DNA of 64,000 bases, taken from positions 2,652,501-2,716,500 of the forward strand of contig NZ_QRGO01000001.1 of NCBI RefSeq assembly GCF_003367195.1, given 5' to 3'. Positions within the stretch are counted from its first letter, which is position 1. Each line of letters starts with the position of its first letter. Below are positions 8,544-16,149 of this stretch, piece by piece. Made by a program: the position numbers and the translations under genes. This DNA comes from Undibacter mobilis (GTDB lineage: Bacteria; Pseudomonadota; Alphaproteobacteria; Rhizobiales; Xanthobacteraceae). The notes below the pieces were generated by a model. That model searched no databases, was not told the DNA's origin, and was given only the letters and a program-made list of their open reading frames with translations.

Positions 8544-9371
8544 ATGGCGCTGCATCAGACCCGGCCCAAAGGCCTGAATTCCGTCGATCCCGTCTGGACC
8601 CGCATTCGCACCGAAGCCGAAGACATCGTGCGGCGCGAGCCGGAACTCGCCAGCTTCATCTACGAGAACATCCTGCACCACGACACGCTGGAGACGGCGG
8701 TGGCACATCGCGTCAGCCAGCGGCTCGAGCATGCGGACGTGTCGAGTGATCTCATTCGCCAGGCGTTCAGCGATGCCATCGAGGATCGTCCGGCGCTCGG
8801 CGAAGAGTTCAGGGCCGATATCGTCGCCACCATCGACCGCGACCCGGCCGCCAACCGGCTCATCGAGCCGCTGCTTTATTTCAAGGGCTTCCATGCCATC
8901 CAGACGCATCGTCTGGCGCACTGGCTGCTCGGCAAGGGCCGCAAGGATTTCGCGCTGTATCTGCAGAGCCGGTCGTCGGCCGCGTTCCAGTGCGACATCA
9001 ATCCGGCGGCGAAGATCGGCCGCGGCATCTTCCTCGATCATGCGACCGGGCTCGTCGTGGGCGAGACCGCAGTGATCGACGACAATGTTTCGATCCTGCA
9101 CGACGTCACGCTCGGCGGCACCGGCAAGGAAAACGAAGATCGCCATCCCAAGATCCGTCAGGGCGTGATGATCGGCGCGGGCGCCAAGATTCTCGGCAAT
9201 ATCGAGATCGGCCGCTGCGCGCGCATCGCCGCCGGTTCGGTGGTGATCAAGCCGGTTCCGAATAACGTTACGGTGGCTGGCGTGCCGGCCCGGGTGGTCG
9301 GTGAAGCCGGCTGCTCCGAGCCGTCGCGGACCATGGATCAGATGCTGTCCGGTATCATGCTGGATGGCTGA
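8544..9371 (+). CDS. cysE: Serine O-acetyltransferase
   Basis: 275 aa. Transfers acetyl from acetyl-CoA to L-serine, the first step of cysteine synthesis, in the cytoplasm. The N-terminal helical domain (VDPVWTRIRTEAEDIVRREP, about residues 13-120) is followed by a left-handed beta-helix of hexapeptide repeats (about 150-245) with the catalytic region FLDHATGLVVGETAVI and HDVTLGG. The length matches E. coli CysE (273 aa). The C-terminal tail, which in CysE carries the cysteine feedback and synthase-binding residues, here ends GIMLDG. Monocistronic by spacing. Confidence 0.96.
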   Translation: MALHQTRPKGLNSVDPVWTRIRTEAEDIVRREPELASFIYENILHHDTLETAVAHRVSQRLEHADVSSDLIRQAFSDAIEDRPALGEEFRADIVATIDRDPAANRLIEPLLYFKGFHAIQTHRLAHWLLGKGRKDFALYLQSRSSAAFQCDINPAAKIGRGIFLDHATGLVVGETAVIDDNVSILHDVTLGGTGKENEDRHPKIRQGVMIGAGAKILGNIEIGRCARIAAGSVVIKPVPNNVTVAGVPARVVGEAGCSEPSRTMDQMLSGIMLDG

Positions 9372-9455
9372 ACGGGCGTCATCCTGACGGGTTGCGCTCC
9401 GGCGTCCAATCGGGCAACTAGCTGCGACAATACGATTTGTTCAAGGAGCGGCCCG

Positions 9456-9875
9456 GTGGACGTCCAGGAAGTATCAAAGCTCGACGCCTATCTGAAGAAG
9501 ATCTTCGGCAACCAGACCATTCGCGTGGTGCCGAAGTCCGACGACATGGCCGAAGTCTTCGCCGGCGAGGACGATCTCGGCGAACTGACATCCGATGAAG
9601 ACGAGGGCGAGAAGTCGTATAACTTCCGCATGGTCATCCAGGTCTCGAACGACCCGTCGATGCAGCCGGTGCCGACGCTGAATGCCTATCTGCGCAGCAA
9701 GTTCAACAACGACAAAATTCGCGTCGTGACGCGGCCGAAGAAGATGGATTCGCTCGAGGTCTATATCGGCGAAGAATTCCTCGGCGTTCTGTTCCTCGAA
9801 GCCGAACGCGGCCGCAAGTCCTACATCTTCGAACTGCCAATCCTCGATTTCGATCTCGAGGACACCGGCGAGTAA
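9456..9875 (+). CDS. Tandem DUF3126 protein
   Basis: 139 aa from GTG 9456, with AAGGAG eight bases upstream. It contains two copies of the DUF3126 unit. Copy 1 is at about residues 7-65 (KLDAYLKKIFGNQTIRVVP ... EKSYNFRM) and copy 2 at about 74-135 (TLNAYLRSKFNNDKIRVVT ... RKSYIFELPILDFDLED). The copies share the AYL-x2-x-F-x-N-x2-IRVV pattern. I know DUF3126 as a single unit of about 70 aa in alphaproteobacteria, so this looks like an internal duplication. The second copy has the more typical ending. Function unknown. Confidence 0.85.
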   Translation: MDVQEVSKLDAYLKKIFGNQTIRVVPKSDDMAEVFAGEDDLGELTSDEDEGEKSYNFRMVIQVSNDPSMQPVPTLNAYLRSKFNNDKIRVVTRPKKMDSLEVYIGEEFLGVLFLEAERGRKSYIFELPILDFDLEDTGE

Positions 9876-9881
9876 TATCTC

Positions 9882-9996
9882 GCCGTCATTCCGGGACGCG
9901 AACGACGTTCGCGAACCCTGAAATCCAGCCAAATCCGACAGCGTTGCTTGTTTCCGGATTCCGGGTTCGCGCTTTCAGTGCGCCCCGGAATGACGG
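9882..9996. repeat. Dispersed palindromic repeat element with terminal inverted repeats
   Basis: About 115 bp bounded by GCCGTCATTCCGGGACGCG on the left and its near-perfect inverse CGCCCCGGAATGACGGC on the right, with internal copies of the TTCGCGAACCC/GGGTTCGCG pair. Fragments of the same element occur at 2144-2180 and 38281-38312. It sits between convergent genes and can fold into a long hairpin, so it may terminate transcription in both directions. Confidence 0.82.
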
Positions 9997-10737
9997 CTAA
10001 ATGTTAGGCCGCCAGCGCGCCATCACCTTGTCGATGCCAGCGGCGACATTTCGCCAGTCGGACAGCCATTCGCGCGGAAAGCGGAAGGTGATGTCGGCGG
10101 CGCCGGCGCGTTTTTCCAGCAGGCAAGTGCCGGCATTGGCGACACCCTGGCGCGAGCAGCGCGCGAGGAAACGTTCCATCTGCGCCTGATCGTAGACAAG
10201 GTCTTCGCCTTCGTAAGGCGTGTCGGCGCGGAAGGGATGAACGACCAGGCCTTCCGGGCCGGCCGCCTGCGATTTCGACAGATAGCGCGGATAGATATTG
10301 CGCACCCGCTCGGCGAGGGGCAGTGCGCCATCATCGAGCTGGATGAGGGCGAACAACCGCTCATTGGGATCGACCGGCTTGCCGTCGATGACCTTGATCG
10401 ACGGGTCGGGCGGGATCAGCGATGGCCACAGATAGGCGACATCGATGCGGCTCTGCGAGCCGGCGTGGCGCTGGCTCGGAATGCGCACCGCGGCGGGCTC
10501 GATATTGAAGACCGTGCCGCCAATGGTGATCGGAATAGACGGCGCATCGGTTGCGACCGGCGCATCGGGCCACCGCGGCCACAGCACATAGGCCACGTAA
10601 ACCGCGGCGACGACGCAGACAGCGGCAAACACCGCCACCGGCGCCACGAGCGGTCCGGCATGCGGTCGGCGCTTGTGCGGCCGACGCCGGGATGCGGGGT
10701 GATGCGCGATGCTGGCCATGGTCCTCTGAAGTGCCAT
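9997..10737 (-). CDS. Conserved single-pass membrane protein of unknown function
   Basis: 246 aa from ATG 10737 (ATG 10719 is also possible). A basic N-terminus (SRRRPHKRRPHAG) precedes one membrane helix (LVAPVAVFAAVCVVAAVYVAY), so most of the chain should be periplasmic. The periplasmic part starts IPITIGGTVFNIEP and contains conserved-looking AYLWPSLIPPDPS and YEGEDLVYD. I do not recognise the family. The promoter region is shared with the divergent gene at 10844 and holds a CtrA-type site. Confidence 0.78.
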   Translation of the reverse strand: MALQRTMASIAHHPASRRRPHKRRPHAGPLVAPVAVFAAVCVVAAVYVAYVLWPRWPDAPVATDAPSIPITIGGTVFNIEPAAVRIPSQRHAGSQSRIDVAYLWPSLIPPDPSIKVIDGKPVDPNERLFALIQLDDGALPLAERVRNIYPRYLSKSQAAGPEGLVVHPFRADTPYEGEDLVYDQAQMERFLARCSRQGVANAGTCLLEKRAGAADITFRFPREWLSDWRNVAAGIDKVMARWRPNI

Positions 10738-10763
10738 GGCTTGGTTAACGTTTCGTAAAGGGG

Positions 10764-10778
10764 TTAACCATCCGTTAA
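10764..10778. promoter_or_regulatory. CtrA-type binding site TTAA-N7-TTAA
   Basis: The sequence TTAACCATCCGTTAA matches the full CtrA consensus exactly. It lies 27 bp upstream of the minus-strand start at 10737 and 66 bp upstream of the plus-strand start at 10844. A further TTAAC half-site is at 10745. CtrA is the cell-cycle and motility master regulator of alphaproteobacteria. Confidence 0.65.
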
Positions 10779-10843
10779 GGAATGGCTGGCGGGTCCGGCG
10801 CGGTGCGAGGTACTTCAAAGCCTCGTATCGCGTTGAGGCGTCG

Positions 10844-11170
10844 ATGACCCCGGAATCCATGCAGATGCTTCTGGCCCTCGCCTTCGGCTTTGCCGTGGCG
10901 GGGCTGTCGTGTTCGGCCTTTCAGCTCGCGACCAGCCGGCTGCCGAGCTTCACCATGCTGGCCAAGGGCCCGAGCGCGCAGGCGCTCGCCGCCGTGCCCC
11001 TGCTGATCGTCGCCGCGCCGTTCCTGATCATGCGCAACACGCTGATGGGCGCGCGTCATGAGGCGCGTCAGTTCCAGTTCGTTTTCCTGGCCACGATCAT
11101 TGCCGGCTTCTGGAGCCTGATGTCGGGGCAGGTGCTGGTGATGAGTCTGCGCGCCTGCGGCGTGGTCTGA
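10844..11170 (+). CDS. Small integral membrane protein (DUF6949-like)
   Basis: 108 aa from ATG 10844; the open frame extends further upstream but through the intergenic CtrA-type site. Three hydrophobic helices are visible: LLALAFGFAVAGLSCSAF, LAAVPLLIVAAPFLIM and FVFLATIIAGFWSLMSG. The arrangement resembles a small Rhizobiales membrane family that I associate with DUF6949, but that name is from memory. No enzymatic motif is visible. Function unknown. Confidence 0.75.
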   Translation: MTPESMQMLLALAFGFAVAGLSCSAFQLATSRLPSFTMLAKGPSAQALAAVPLLIVAAPFLIMRNTLMGARHEARQFQFVFLATIIAGFWSLMSGQVLVMSLRACGVV

Positions 11171-11260
11171 CGCTGCGTTTACGACGGCGAAACGACGCGC
11201 CGGCCACTTCCATTTCGGCGATCTTCCGGGCTAACTCGCGCCCCTGACAGGGAGTGCGAC

Positions 11261-11791
11261 ATGCCGATTTATGAACTCGACGGACAGGCCCCGGAATTTC
11301 CGGCCGAGGGCGACTACTGGGTGGCCGAGACCGCCGTGCTGATCGGCCGCGTGCGGCTCAGGCGCAATTCAAGCGTCTGGTTCGGCGCGGTGCTGCGCGG
11401 CGACAATGAATGGATCGAGCTCGGTGAGGGCTCCCAGATCCAGGACAATTGCACGCTGCACACCGACATGGGTTATCCGATGACGATCGGCAAGGATTGC
11501 GTCATCGGTCATCAGGTGATGCTGCATGGCTGCACCATCGGCGACAATTCGCTGATCGGTATGAACGCCGTCGTGCTCAACGGCGCGAAGATCGGCGCCA
11601 ACTCGCTGGTCGGCGCCGGCGCGCTGGTGACTGAGGGCAAGAGCTTCCCCGATAATTCGATGATCGTCGGCGCCCCGGCGCGCGCCATCCGCACGCTCGA
11701 TGACAAGATGCTGGCGATGATCCGCGGCGGCGCCGACCACTACGTCCAGCGCTCGAAGCAGTATGCCAAGGGCCTGAAACGGATCGGGTGA
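11261..11791 (+). CDS. Gamma-class carbonic anhydrase family protein
   Basis: 176 aa, a trimeric left-handed beta-helix. Hexapeptide repeats run from about residue 25 to 140. The zinc histidines are visible as His67 (NCTLHTD), His84 and His89 (IGHQVMLHG). The protein lacks the acidic loop of archaeal Cam, so it belongs to the CamH/YrdA/PaaY group, where hydratase activity varies. It is followed by a strong terminator hairpin and is probably monocistronic. A beta-class carbonic anhydrase is also encoded in this window, at 62216-62914. Confidence 0.92.
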   Translation: MPIYELDGQAPEFPAEGDYWVAETAVLIGRVRLRRNSSVWFGAVLRGDNEWIELGEGSQIQDNCTLHTDMGYPMTIGKDCVIGHQVMLHGCTIGDNSLIGMNAVVLNGAKIGANSLVGAGALVTEGKSFPDNSMIVGAPARAIRTLDDKMLAMIRGGADHYVQRSKQYAKGLKRIG

Positions 11792-11815
11792 GAGCTGCGC
11801 TGTTTATAAAAAGTT

Positions 11816-11843
11816 GCGGCCAGGCTTGGGGGAGCCTGGCCGC
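11816..11843. terminator. Terminator hairpin after gamma carbonic anhydrase gene
   Basis: Perfect 11-bp stem GCGGCCAGGCT / AGCCTGGCCGC with a 6-nt loop, 24 bp after the stop. There is no long T-run on the plus strand, so it is a GC-strong hairpin that may work in both directions between convergent genes. Confidence 0.7.
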
Positions 11844-11943
11844 GCGCGTTCCCGGTCTGGGGACGGGAGGGGTGGGGACGTGACCGGGACCGCGTATCCT
11901 CACCGAGATTGTTTGTTACGACAGACTTTCCCCAAGGGTTCCT

Positions 11944-12612
11944 CTATCGAGCCGAGACAGTGGCCGGTGCGTTGCGCGGCTCGCCGAGCGACACCCATGC
12001 ATTCTGATCGGCCTGCGACTGACGCTTGACGAATTTGTAGCCAGTCTGGGTCCAGGGCAGGATCTGCGCTTCCTGGTTATCGAGAATGAACTCGCCGCGA
12101 TCGGTCTTGACCGTGAGCACCGCATGGCCGTCGCCGCGCTTGTCGCGCACGACAGTGATCAGCAATGCCTCACGCGGCCAGCCGGCCTGGGTGAGCATGC
12201 GGCGTTTCACGAGAACATAGTCTTCGCAGTCGCCGTAGCCGTCCTCGCCATAATTCCAGCGTTCGACCACGCCCCAGTGTTCGATGTCGGTCACCGGCTT
12301 GATCGACTGGTTTGCCCAGTTGTTGACCTTCACAAGGTCGTCCCAGGCCTTCGAGGTCAGTACAATGTCGCGCGGCGCGGACGCCTTGGTGTCGCACTCG
12401 CCTTTGTATTCCTGGCAGAAGTCGATCCAGCCGATCGGCGCGCGGGTCGCTTCGCCGACGGTGGCGAAGACCGGACGGTTCGCAGCAGCGCTGTTGCCGA
12501 GCGAGGCAACGCGGTCGCCGGCAAAACCGGCTGAGAATGAAATCGTCAGCGCGGCGGCCGCGATCGCTACAGTATTGGCGATGCGAATACAGCCTTTGCC
12601 TGATGTAATCAT
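11944..12612 (-). CDS. Bacterial transglutaminase-like cysteine proteinase (BTLCP)
   Basis: 222 aa from ATG 12612, which has GGGAAGGGA about 7 nt upstream; ATG 12630 is less well placed. An N-terminal signal peptide ends near AGFAGDR. The papain/transglutaminase-fold triad is visible as Cys129 (GYGDCEDYVLVK), His163 (GDGHAVLTV) and Asp178 (FILDNQ). BTLCP proteins are periplasmic. Relatives (LapG type) cleave surface adhesins under c-di-GMP control, but this Rhizobiales branch has no shown substrate. The tandem PilZ gene upstream on the same strand is a c-di-GMP receptor type, though 480 bp separate them. Confidence 0.9.
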   Translation of the reverse strand: MITSGKGCIRIANTVAIAAAALTISFSAGFAGDRVASLGNSAAANRPVFATVGEATRAPIGWIDFCQEYKGECDTKASAPRDIVLTSKAWDDLVKVNNWANQSIKPVTDIEHWGVVERWNYGEDGYGDCEDYVLVKRRMLTQAGWPREALLITVVRDKRGDGHAVLTVKTDRGEFILDNQEAQILPWTQTGYKFVKRQSQADQNAWVSLGEPRNAPATVSAR

Positions 12613-13092
12613 GGTGTTGTCCCTTCCCATTTGTCCCGGGACAACATTCGCAAAGATGTTTTTCGCCGCTCTGAAATAGAATTCTAAGTATTAAATGGAG
12701 TTGTCGTCAAATGAGATGCGAATACTTTGAAAACTGAAGTCTAATTCGAATAAAAATCGAATGAATACGATTTGTCTAAAACTTGAGGCATTAGGATCGT
12801 TTGGCCAGCAAAACCAGGTGAAATTGCTGCCGCGAAGCGGCGTGGTTTACCGTGCCGGAGGCCGGCCGGCCGCAGCAGCCCCGCGTTTGAACGCGGAAAA
12901 TCCGCTGTCGGCGCCGGCTAAAATCCGCACAATTTTAGCGGCTGCGAACATTGATCGCTGACCATGCCGCGATGATGCCGTCGGCGTGCCGCCAGAACGA
13001 ACGCTTCAGGCCGCGGATGCGGTGCGCCAAAAAGCCGAACGCCGCGGCGGCGGCCACGGCGTTTGTCGATGGACGGTTCGGAAAACCCGGTT
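12613..13092. other. Intergenic region between BTLCP and PilZ genes
   Basis: The part next to the BTLCP gene (12660-12790) is clearly AT-richer than the genes and probably holds its promoter. The rest (12830-12935) is GC-rich with small palindromes such as GGCCGGCCGGCC. A 40-codon GTG-started frame on the minus strand ending at 12935 was considered, but it has no ribosome site. I see no other gene. Confidence 0.5.
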
Positions 13093-13716
13093 TTAGTCGC
13101 CGGTGACGTTGTCTTCGATGAAGTCCGGGTGCTGCAGCCGGCTGAACTCGACCGCGAAGCCGTCCTCGATATGGCGGACGACGCGGCACGGCGTCTTGCC
13201 GAGGGTGACAGCGGAGCCGACCGGCGGCAGGAGTTCGCGCGGTACGGACACAGCGGCGCCCGACGCCGACAGGTCGATGACCCGGCAGGTGATGTTCTGG
13301 CCGTTCGGCAGAATGAGGCGAGCGCGGGAATTCTTTGGCGTGAAACGGCCATGGCGGCGATCTTCCGGCAGATTGAGAATCTGCCGGTTGGCCAGCCAGG
13401 TGAGCTGGGCGGCGAGCTTGTCGCGCTTGCGGGCGGTCGCCGAGATGGTCATGGCGAAACCGTTGTCCAGCAGGCGGGCGATCTGACCTTCAAGCCGGCC
13501 GAGGTGATCGACATAGGCGATGACGCGCTCGCCGACATTGCCCATGACCGGCGCCACCAGCGCCATGCCGCCGGGCGACATGTTCACGACCTGACAGGGA
13601 TATTCATTGCGGTCGGCCAGCATATAGCGGCCGAGCAGGTTGACCTTGACGCGCTGGTGCCGCCGTCGCTCGTCGGCCAGCGGCAGAATTCTCGGTTGGG
13701 TCAACGGCAACGCCAT
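13093..13716 (-). CDS. Tandem PilZ-domain protein
   Basis: 207 aa with two PilZ domains, the c-di-GMP binding fold. Domain 1 (about residues 17-110) has RRRHQR and, 27 residues on, NMSPGG. Domain 2 (about 115-200) has RRHGR and DLSASG. Both keep the RxxxR and [D/N]xSxxG ligand motifs, so both could bind the second messenger. No output domain is attached, so it likely acts by protein contact, for example on motility or exopolysaccharide. A near-consensus CtrA site lies about 60 bp upstream. Confidence 0.9.
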   Translation of the reverse strand: MALPLTQPRILPLADERRRHQRVKVNLLGRYMLADRNEYPCQVVNMSPGGMALVAPVMGNVGERVIAYVDHLGRLEGQIARLLDNGFAMTISATARKRDKLAAQLTWLANRQILNLPEDRRHGRFTPKNSRARLILPNGQNITCRVIDLSASGAAVSVPRELLPPVGSAVTLGKTPCRVVRHIEDGFAVEFSRLQHPDFIEDNVTGD

Positions 13717-13775
13717 GGGCGAATGGACTCTAGGAGGGCGTGTCTCACGCTGCCCATGACCCTATGGCTGTATCG

Positions 13776-13790
13776 TTAATGCGCGGTTAG
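13776..13790. promoter_or_regulatory. CtrA-like site (one mismatch)
   Basis: TTAA-N7-TTAG, one base off TTAA-N7-TTAA, 60 bp upstream of the PilZ start at 13716. It suggests cell-cycle control of the PilZ gene. A single degenerate match is expected sometimes by chance, so confidence is modest. Confidence 0.4.
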
Positions 13791-13817
13791 CTGGTAACCC
13801 GCTCCGACGAATGCCGG

Positions 13818-14492
13818 TCAGTCGGAACTCGATTTCGGCGGGATTTCGCGGCCGCCACTGTAAACAACGAAACCACGGCGCATCCGGCCGCCGTCGCGCA
13901 AGGCCAGCGGATAGTCGGCGGCAGTCGGTTCTGTCAGCAGGGCGCCCGCAATCGGGGCCTGTGCCGGCGCCAGCGCCGGTCCGTTGGCAAAGGCTTCGAC
14001 CTCCGGGCCGACATGACGCAATGTGGTCAGGTGCAGTTCGGTCACCGGTTTCGAGCCCAGCCAGAACGGCACAGACAAGGGCGCCAGGACGCCGAGCGCG
14101 CGAATACGGGCATGGCCTTTGTTGGCGAGAGGCAGGAGCAGCATTTCCAGATCGACCTCGGCGCCATCGGCGGCAAGACCGGTGAGCCCCAGGACGGCGC
14201 CGACATGCTCCTCTGTCAGGGTGACGGCGAGCGCCTCGATTGTCCTTTGGTCGTCCTCGCGCCACAGCGTGGTGAGGGCCTCGCCTTTGATCTCGCGATT
14301 GAACAGGGCGCAGACGCGGGTGCCGGCGAGGCGAAACCGCCAGCGATCGACGAAGTCGGCGGCGAGCATCACCGTGTCGCCAAGCGCCCGGCGGATATCG
14401 GCGGGATCGATGTCGCCGCGCTCCGGCGCCGGCCGGGCGCCGCGCTTTTCGTTCCAGTAAGCGTAAACCGCTTGCGATGATATGTGCTTCAT
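13818..14492 (-). CDS. PAS-domain protein (PAS_5 family)
   Basis: 224 aa from ATG 14492; the frame stays open upstream but that part is not protein-like. It begins MKHISSQAVYAYWNEKRG and has the PAS_5 pattern RRALGDTVMLAADF, RFRLAGTRVCALFNREIKG and LTTLWREDD. PAS_5 proteins of Rhizobiales carry no attached kinase or output domain. The ligand is unknown. It is probably a stand-alone sensor or adaptor and lies directly upstream of the PilZ gene on the same strand. Confidence 0.87.
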   Translation of the reverse strand: MKHISSQAVYAYWNEKRGARPAPERGDIDPADIRRALGDTVMLAADFVDRWRFRLAGTRVCALFNREIKGEALTTLWREDDQRTIEALAVTLTEEHVGAVLGLTGLAADGAEVDLEMLLLPLANKGHARIRALGVLAPLSVPFWLGSKPVTELHLTTLRHVGPEVEAFANGPALAPAQAPIAGALLTEPTAADYPLALRDGGRMRRGFVVYSGGREIPPKSSSD

Positions 14493-14714
14493 GACGCGCC
14501 ACCCTGTGCCGTGGCGAGACGTCCGGCCTTCTCCGTTGTGCCCGTTCGGGACAGATCGGGGGCCAAACGCCACGCTCGCTATGTTCTGAGCAGGGCGCGT
14601 GCCGCGCCGGGCGGTTTGGCTAAAGTGCGGTGCGTTAGCGTTAAAATCGCCGCAAGCGTGCTTGCAGCGCCTTCGCGAAAGCCTTAACTCCAGCGCTGGT
14701 AACGGAAATAGCTC

Positions 14715-15464
14715 GTGCAACAACGCGAACCGCTGTTCAATCTCCCCACCGTCATCGTCAGCTTGTTGGGTGTGCTCGCGCTCATCCATGGCGTGCGCGA
14801 ATGGTTTATCACGCAGCAACAGGACATCTGGGTGCTGCTCGACTTCGCGTTCATTCCGGCGCGCTATGATGCGACGCCGGTTTCAGGCGGTGTCTTTCCC
14901 GGCGGCTCAGGCGCCGAGGTGTGGAGCTTCGTCACTTACGCCCTGCTGCATGGCAGTTGGATGCACCTCGCCGTCAATGCGGTGTGGTTGATGGCTTTCG
15001 GCTCGCCGCTGGCGCGCCGCTTCGGTACGGTGCGCTTCCTGGTCTTCTTCGCGGTGACCGCGGCGGCGGGCGCAGCGATGCATCTCGTCACCAATGCGGG
15101 TTCGATCGCGCCGATGGTCGGTGCTTCGGCGTCGATCTCCGGCGCGATGGCGGCGACCATGCGCTTTGCCTTTCAGCGCGGCGGTCCGCTCGGGATGTGG
15201 CGCAATACCGACGACGATGCCTATCGCGTGCCGGCGCTGTCGCTGAGCGGCGCGTTCAGCGATCCGCGGGTGTTGCTGTTTGTCGGCGTCTGGTTCGGTA
15301 TCAACATCCTCTTCGGCCTGTGGTCGTCGCCACTGACCGGCAGCGATGAGGTTGTAGCCTGGCAGGCGCATATCGGCGGTTTCCTCGCCGGACTTCTGCT
15401 GTTTTCGTGGTTCGACCCGGTCGTATCCGAGGTGGAGCCGCGCGACGACGTCACATTGCATTGA
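14715..15464 (+). CDS. Rhomboid-family intramembrane serine protease
   Basis: 249 aa from GTG 14715. Six or so membrane helices. The rhomboid features are LLHGSWMHLAVNAVWL (residues 78-93, the HxxxN region), the serine site VGASASISG with Ser138, and the helix-6 histidine AHIGGFLAG with His219. The residue after the catalytic Ser is Ala rather than the usual Gly of GxSG. A 100-residue loop region with FVGVWFGINILFG follows the Ser helix. Cleaves membrane proteins within the bilayer; the substrate is unknown. Confidence 0.9.
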   Translation: MQQREPLFNLPTVIVSLLGVLALIHGVREWFITQQQDIWVLLDFAFIPARYDATPVSGGVFPGGSGAEVWSFVTYALLHGSWMHLAVNAVWLMAFGSPLARRFGTVRFLVFFAVTAAAGAAMHLVTNAGSIAPMVGASASISGAMAATMRFAFQRGGPLGMWRNTDDDAYRVPALSLSGAFSDPRVLLFVGVWFGINILFGLWSSPLTGSDEVVAWQAHIGGFLAGLLLFSWFDPVVSEVEPRDDVTLH

Positions 15465-15681
15465 TTCAAGGCTGATCGCTGCTGCGGTTCCCGCTATTCG
15501 CACAGACTATGTCGCAATGCAGCGTAACTTGCGACGCCACGCCGCTTGACGGAACAGCTGTCGCGGCCTGATCGTTACATCGGACCCGAGACTCGGACGA
15601 CGAGAGCGCGGTCAAGCGGGTTGGCCTGACCAGGCTCTTGAAGCTTCGCGTTTGGAGCTTTCGGGAATTCAGGAGGCTGCC

Positions 15682-16113
15682 ATGAACGTGAAGACGATTC
15701 TGGCCGCTAAGGGCGGCGACATTATCAGCATCGAACCGACGGCCGATCTTGCGGCCGCCGCAAAACTCCTCAGCAAGCATCGTATCGGCGCGGTCGTGAT
15801 TTGCGGCGCCGGCGGGCGTCTGTCCGGCATTCTGTCGGAACGCGACATCGTGCGCGCCGTCGCCGAGCATGGCGCGTCGGCGCTCGCCATTCCGGTCGGG
15901 CAGGTGATGACACGCAATGTGATCACCTGCGGCGAGAACGACTCTATTTCCGACCTGATGGAGCGAATGACGGCGGGCAAGTTCCGCCACATGCCGGTGC
16001 TGAAGTCTGATCGCCTGATCGGCGTCATCTCGATCGGCGACGTCGTCAAATCGCGCGTGCAGGAAATCGAGAGCGACGCCGCAGCGATGCGCGATTACAT
16101 CCAGACGGCGTGA
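15682..16113 (+). CDS. Two-CBS-domain protein
   Basis: 143 aa from ATG 15682, which has a perfect AGGAGG six bases upstream. Two CBS motifs, about residues 5-60 (LLSKHRIGAVVI ... GILSERDIVRAV) and 75-130 (ISDLMERMTAGKFRHMPVL ... GVISIGDVVK), form one Bateman module that normally binds adenosine nucleotides. There is no attached enzyme, so it acts as a stand-alone energy or nucleotide sensor. Monocistronic, ending in a shared terminator. Confidence 0.93.
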   Translation: MNVKTILAAKGGDIISIEPTADLAAAAKLLSKHRIGAVVICGAGGRLSGILSERDIVRAVAEHGASALAIPVGQVMTRNVITCGENDSISDLMERMTAGKFRHMPVLKSDRLIGVISIGDVVKSRVQEIESDAAAMRDYIQTA

Positions 16114-16125
16114 TCGCTGACCAGC

Positions 16126-16149
16126 AGCGGCGGCTTACTTGCCGCCGCT
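16126..16149. terminator. Bidirectional terminator hairpin
   Basis: Perfect 9-bp stem AGCGGCGGC / GCCGCCGCT with a TTACTT loop between the convergent CBS and patatin genes. The right arm encodes the last residues of the patatin gene (its stop codon is in the loop). Confidence 0.65.

Noticed and set aside
7326..9146. A 606-codon minus-strand frame across the hydrolase and cysE
   Set aside because: It crosses two well-supported genes, and its His/Arg-rich composition is typical of antisense frames in GC-rich DNA.
12935..13076. A possible 40-aa GTG-started protein (AAAAFGFLAHRIRGLKRSFW) on the minus strand
   Set aside because: There is no ribosome site and it is short; it could be real but I cannot support it.
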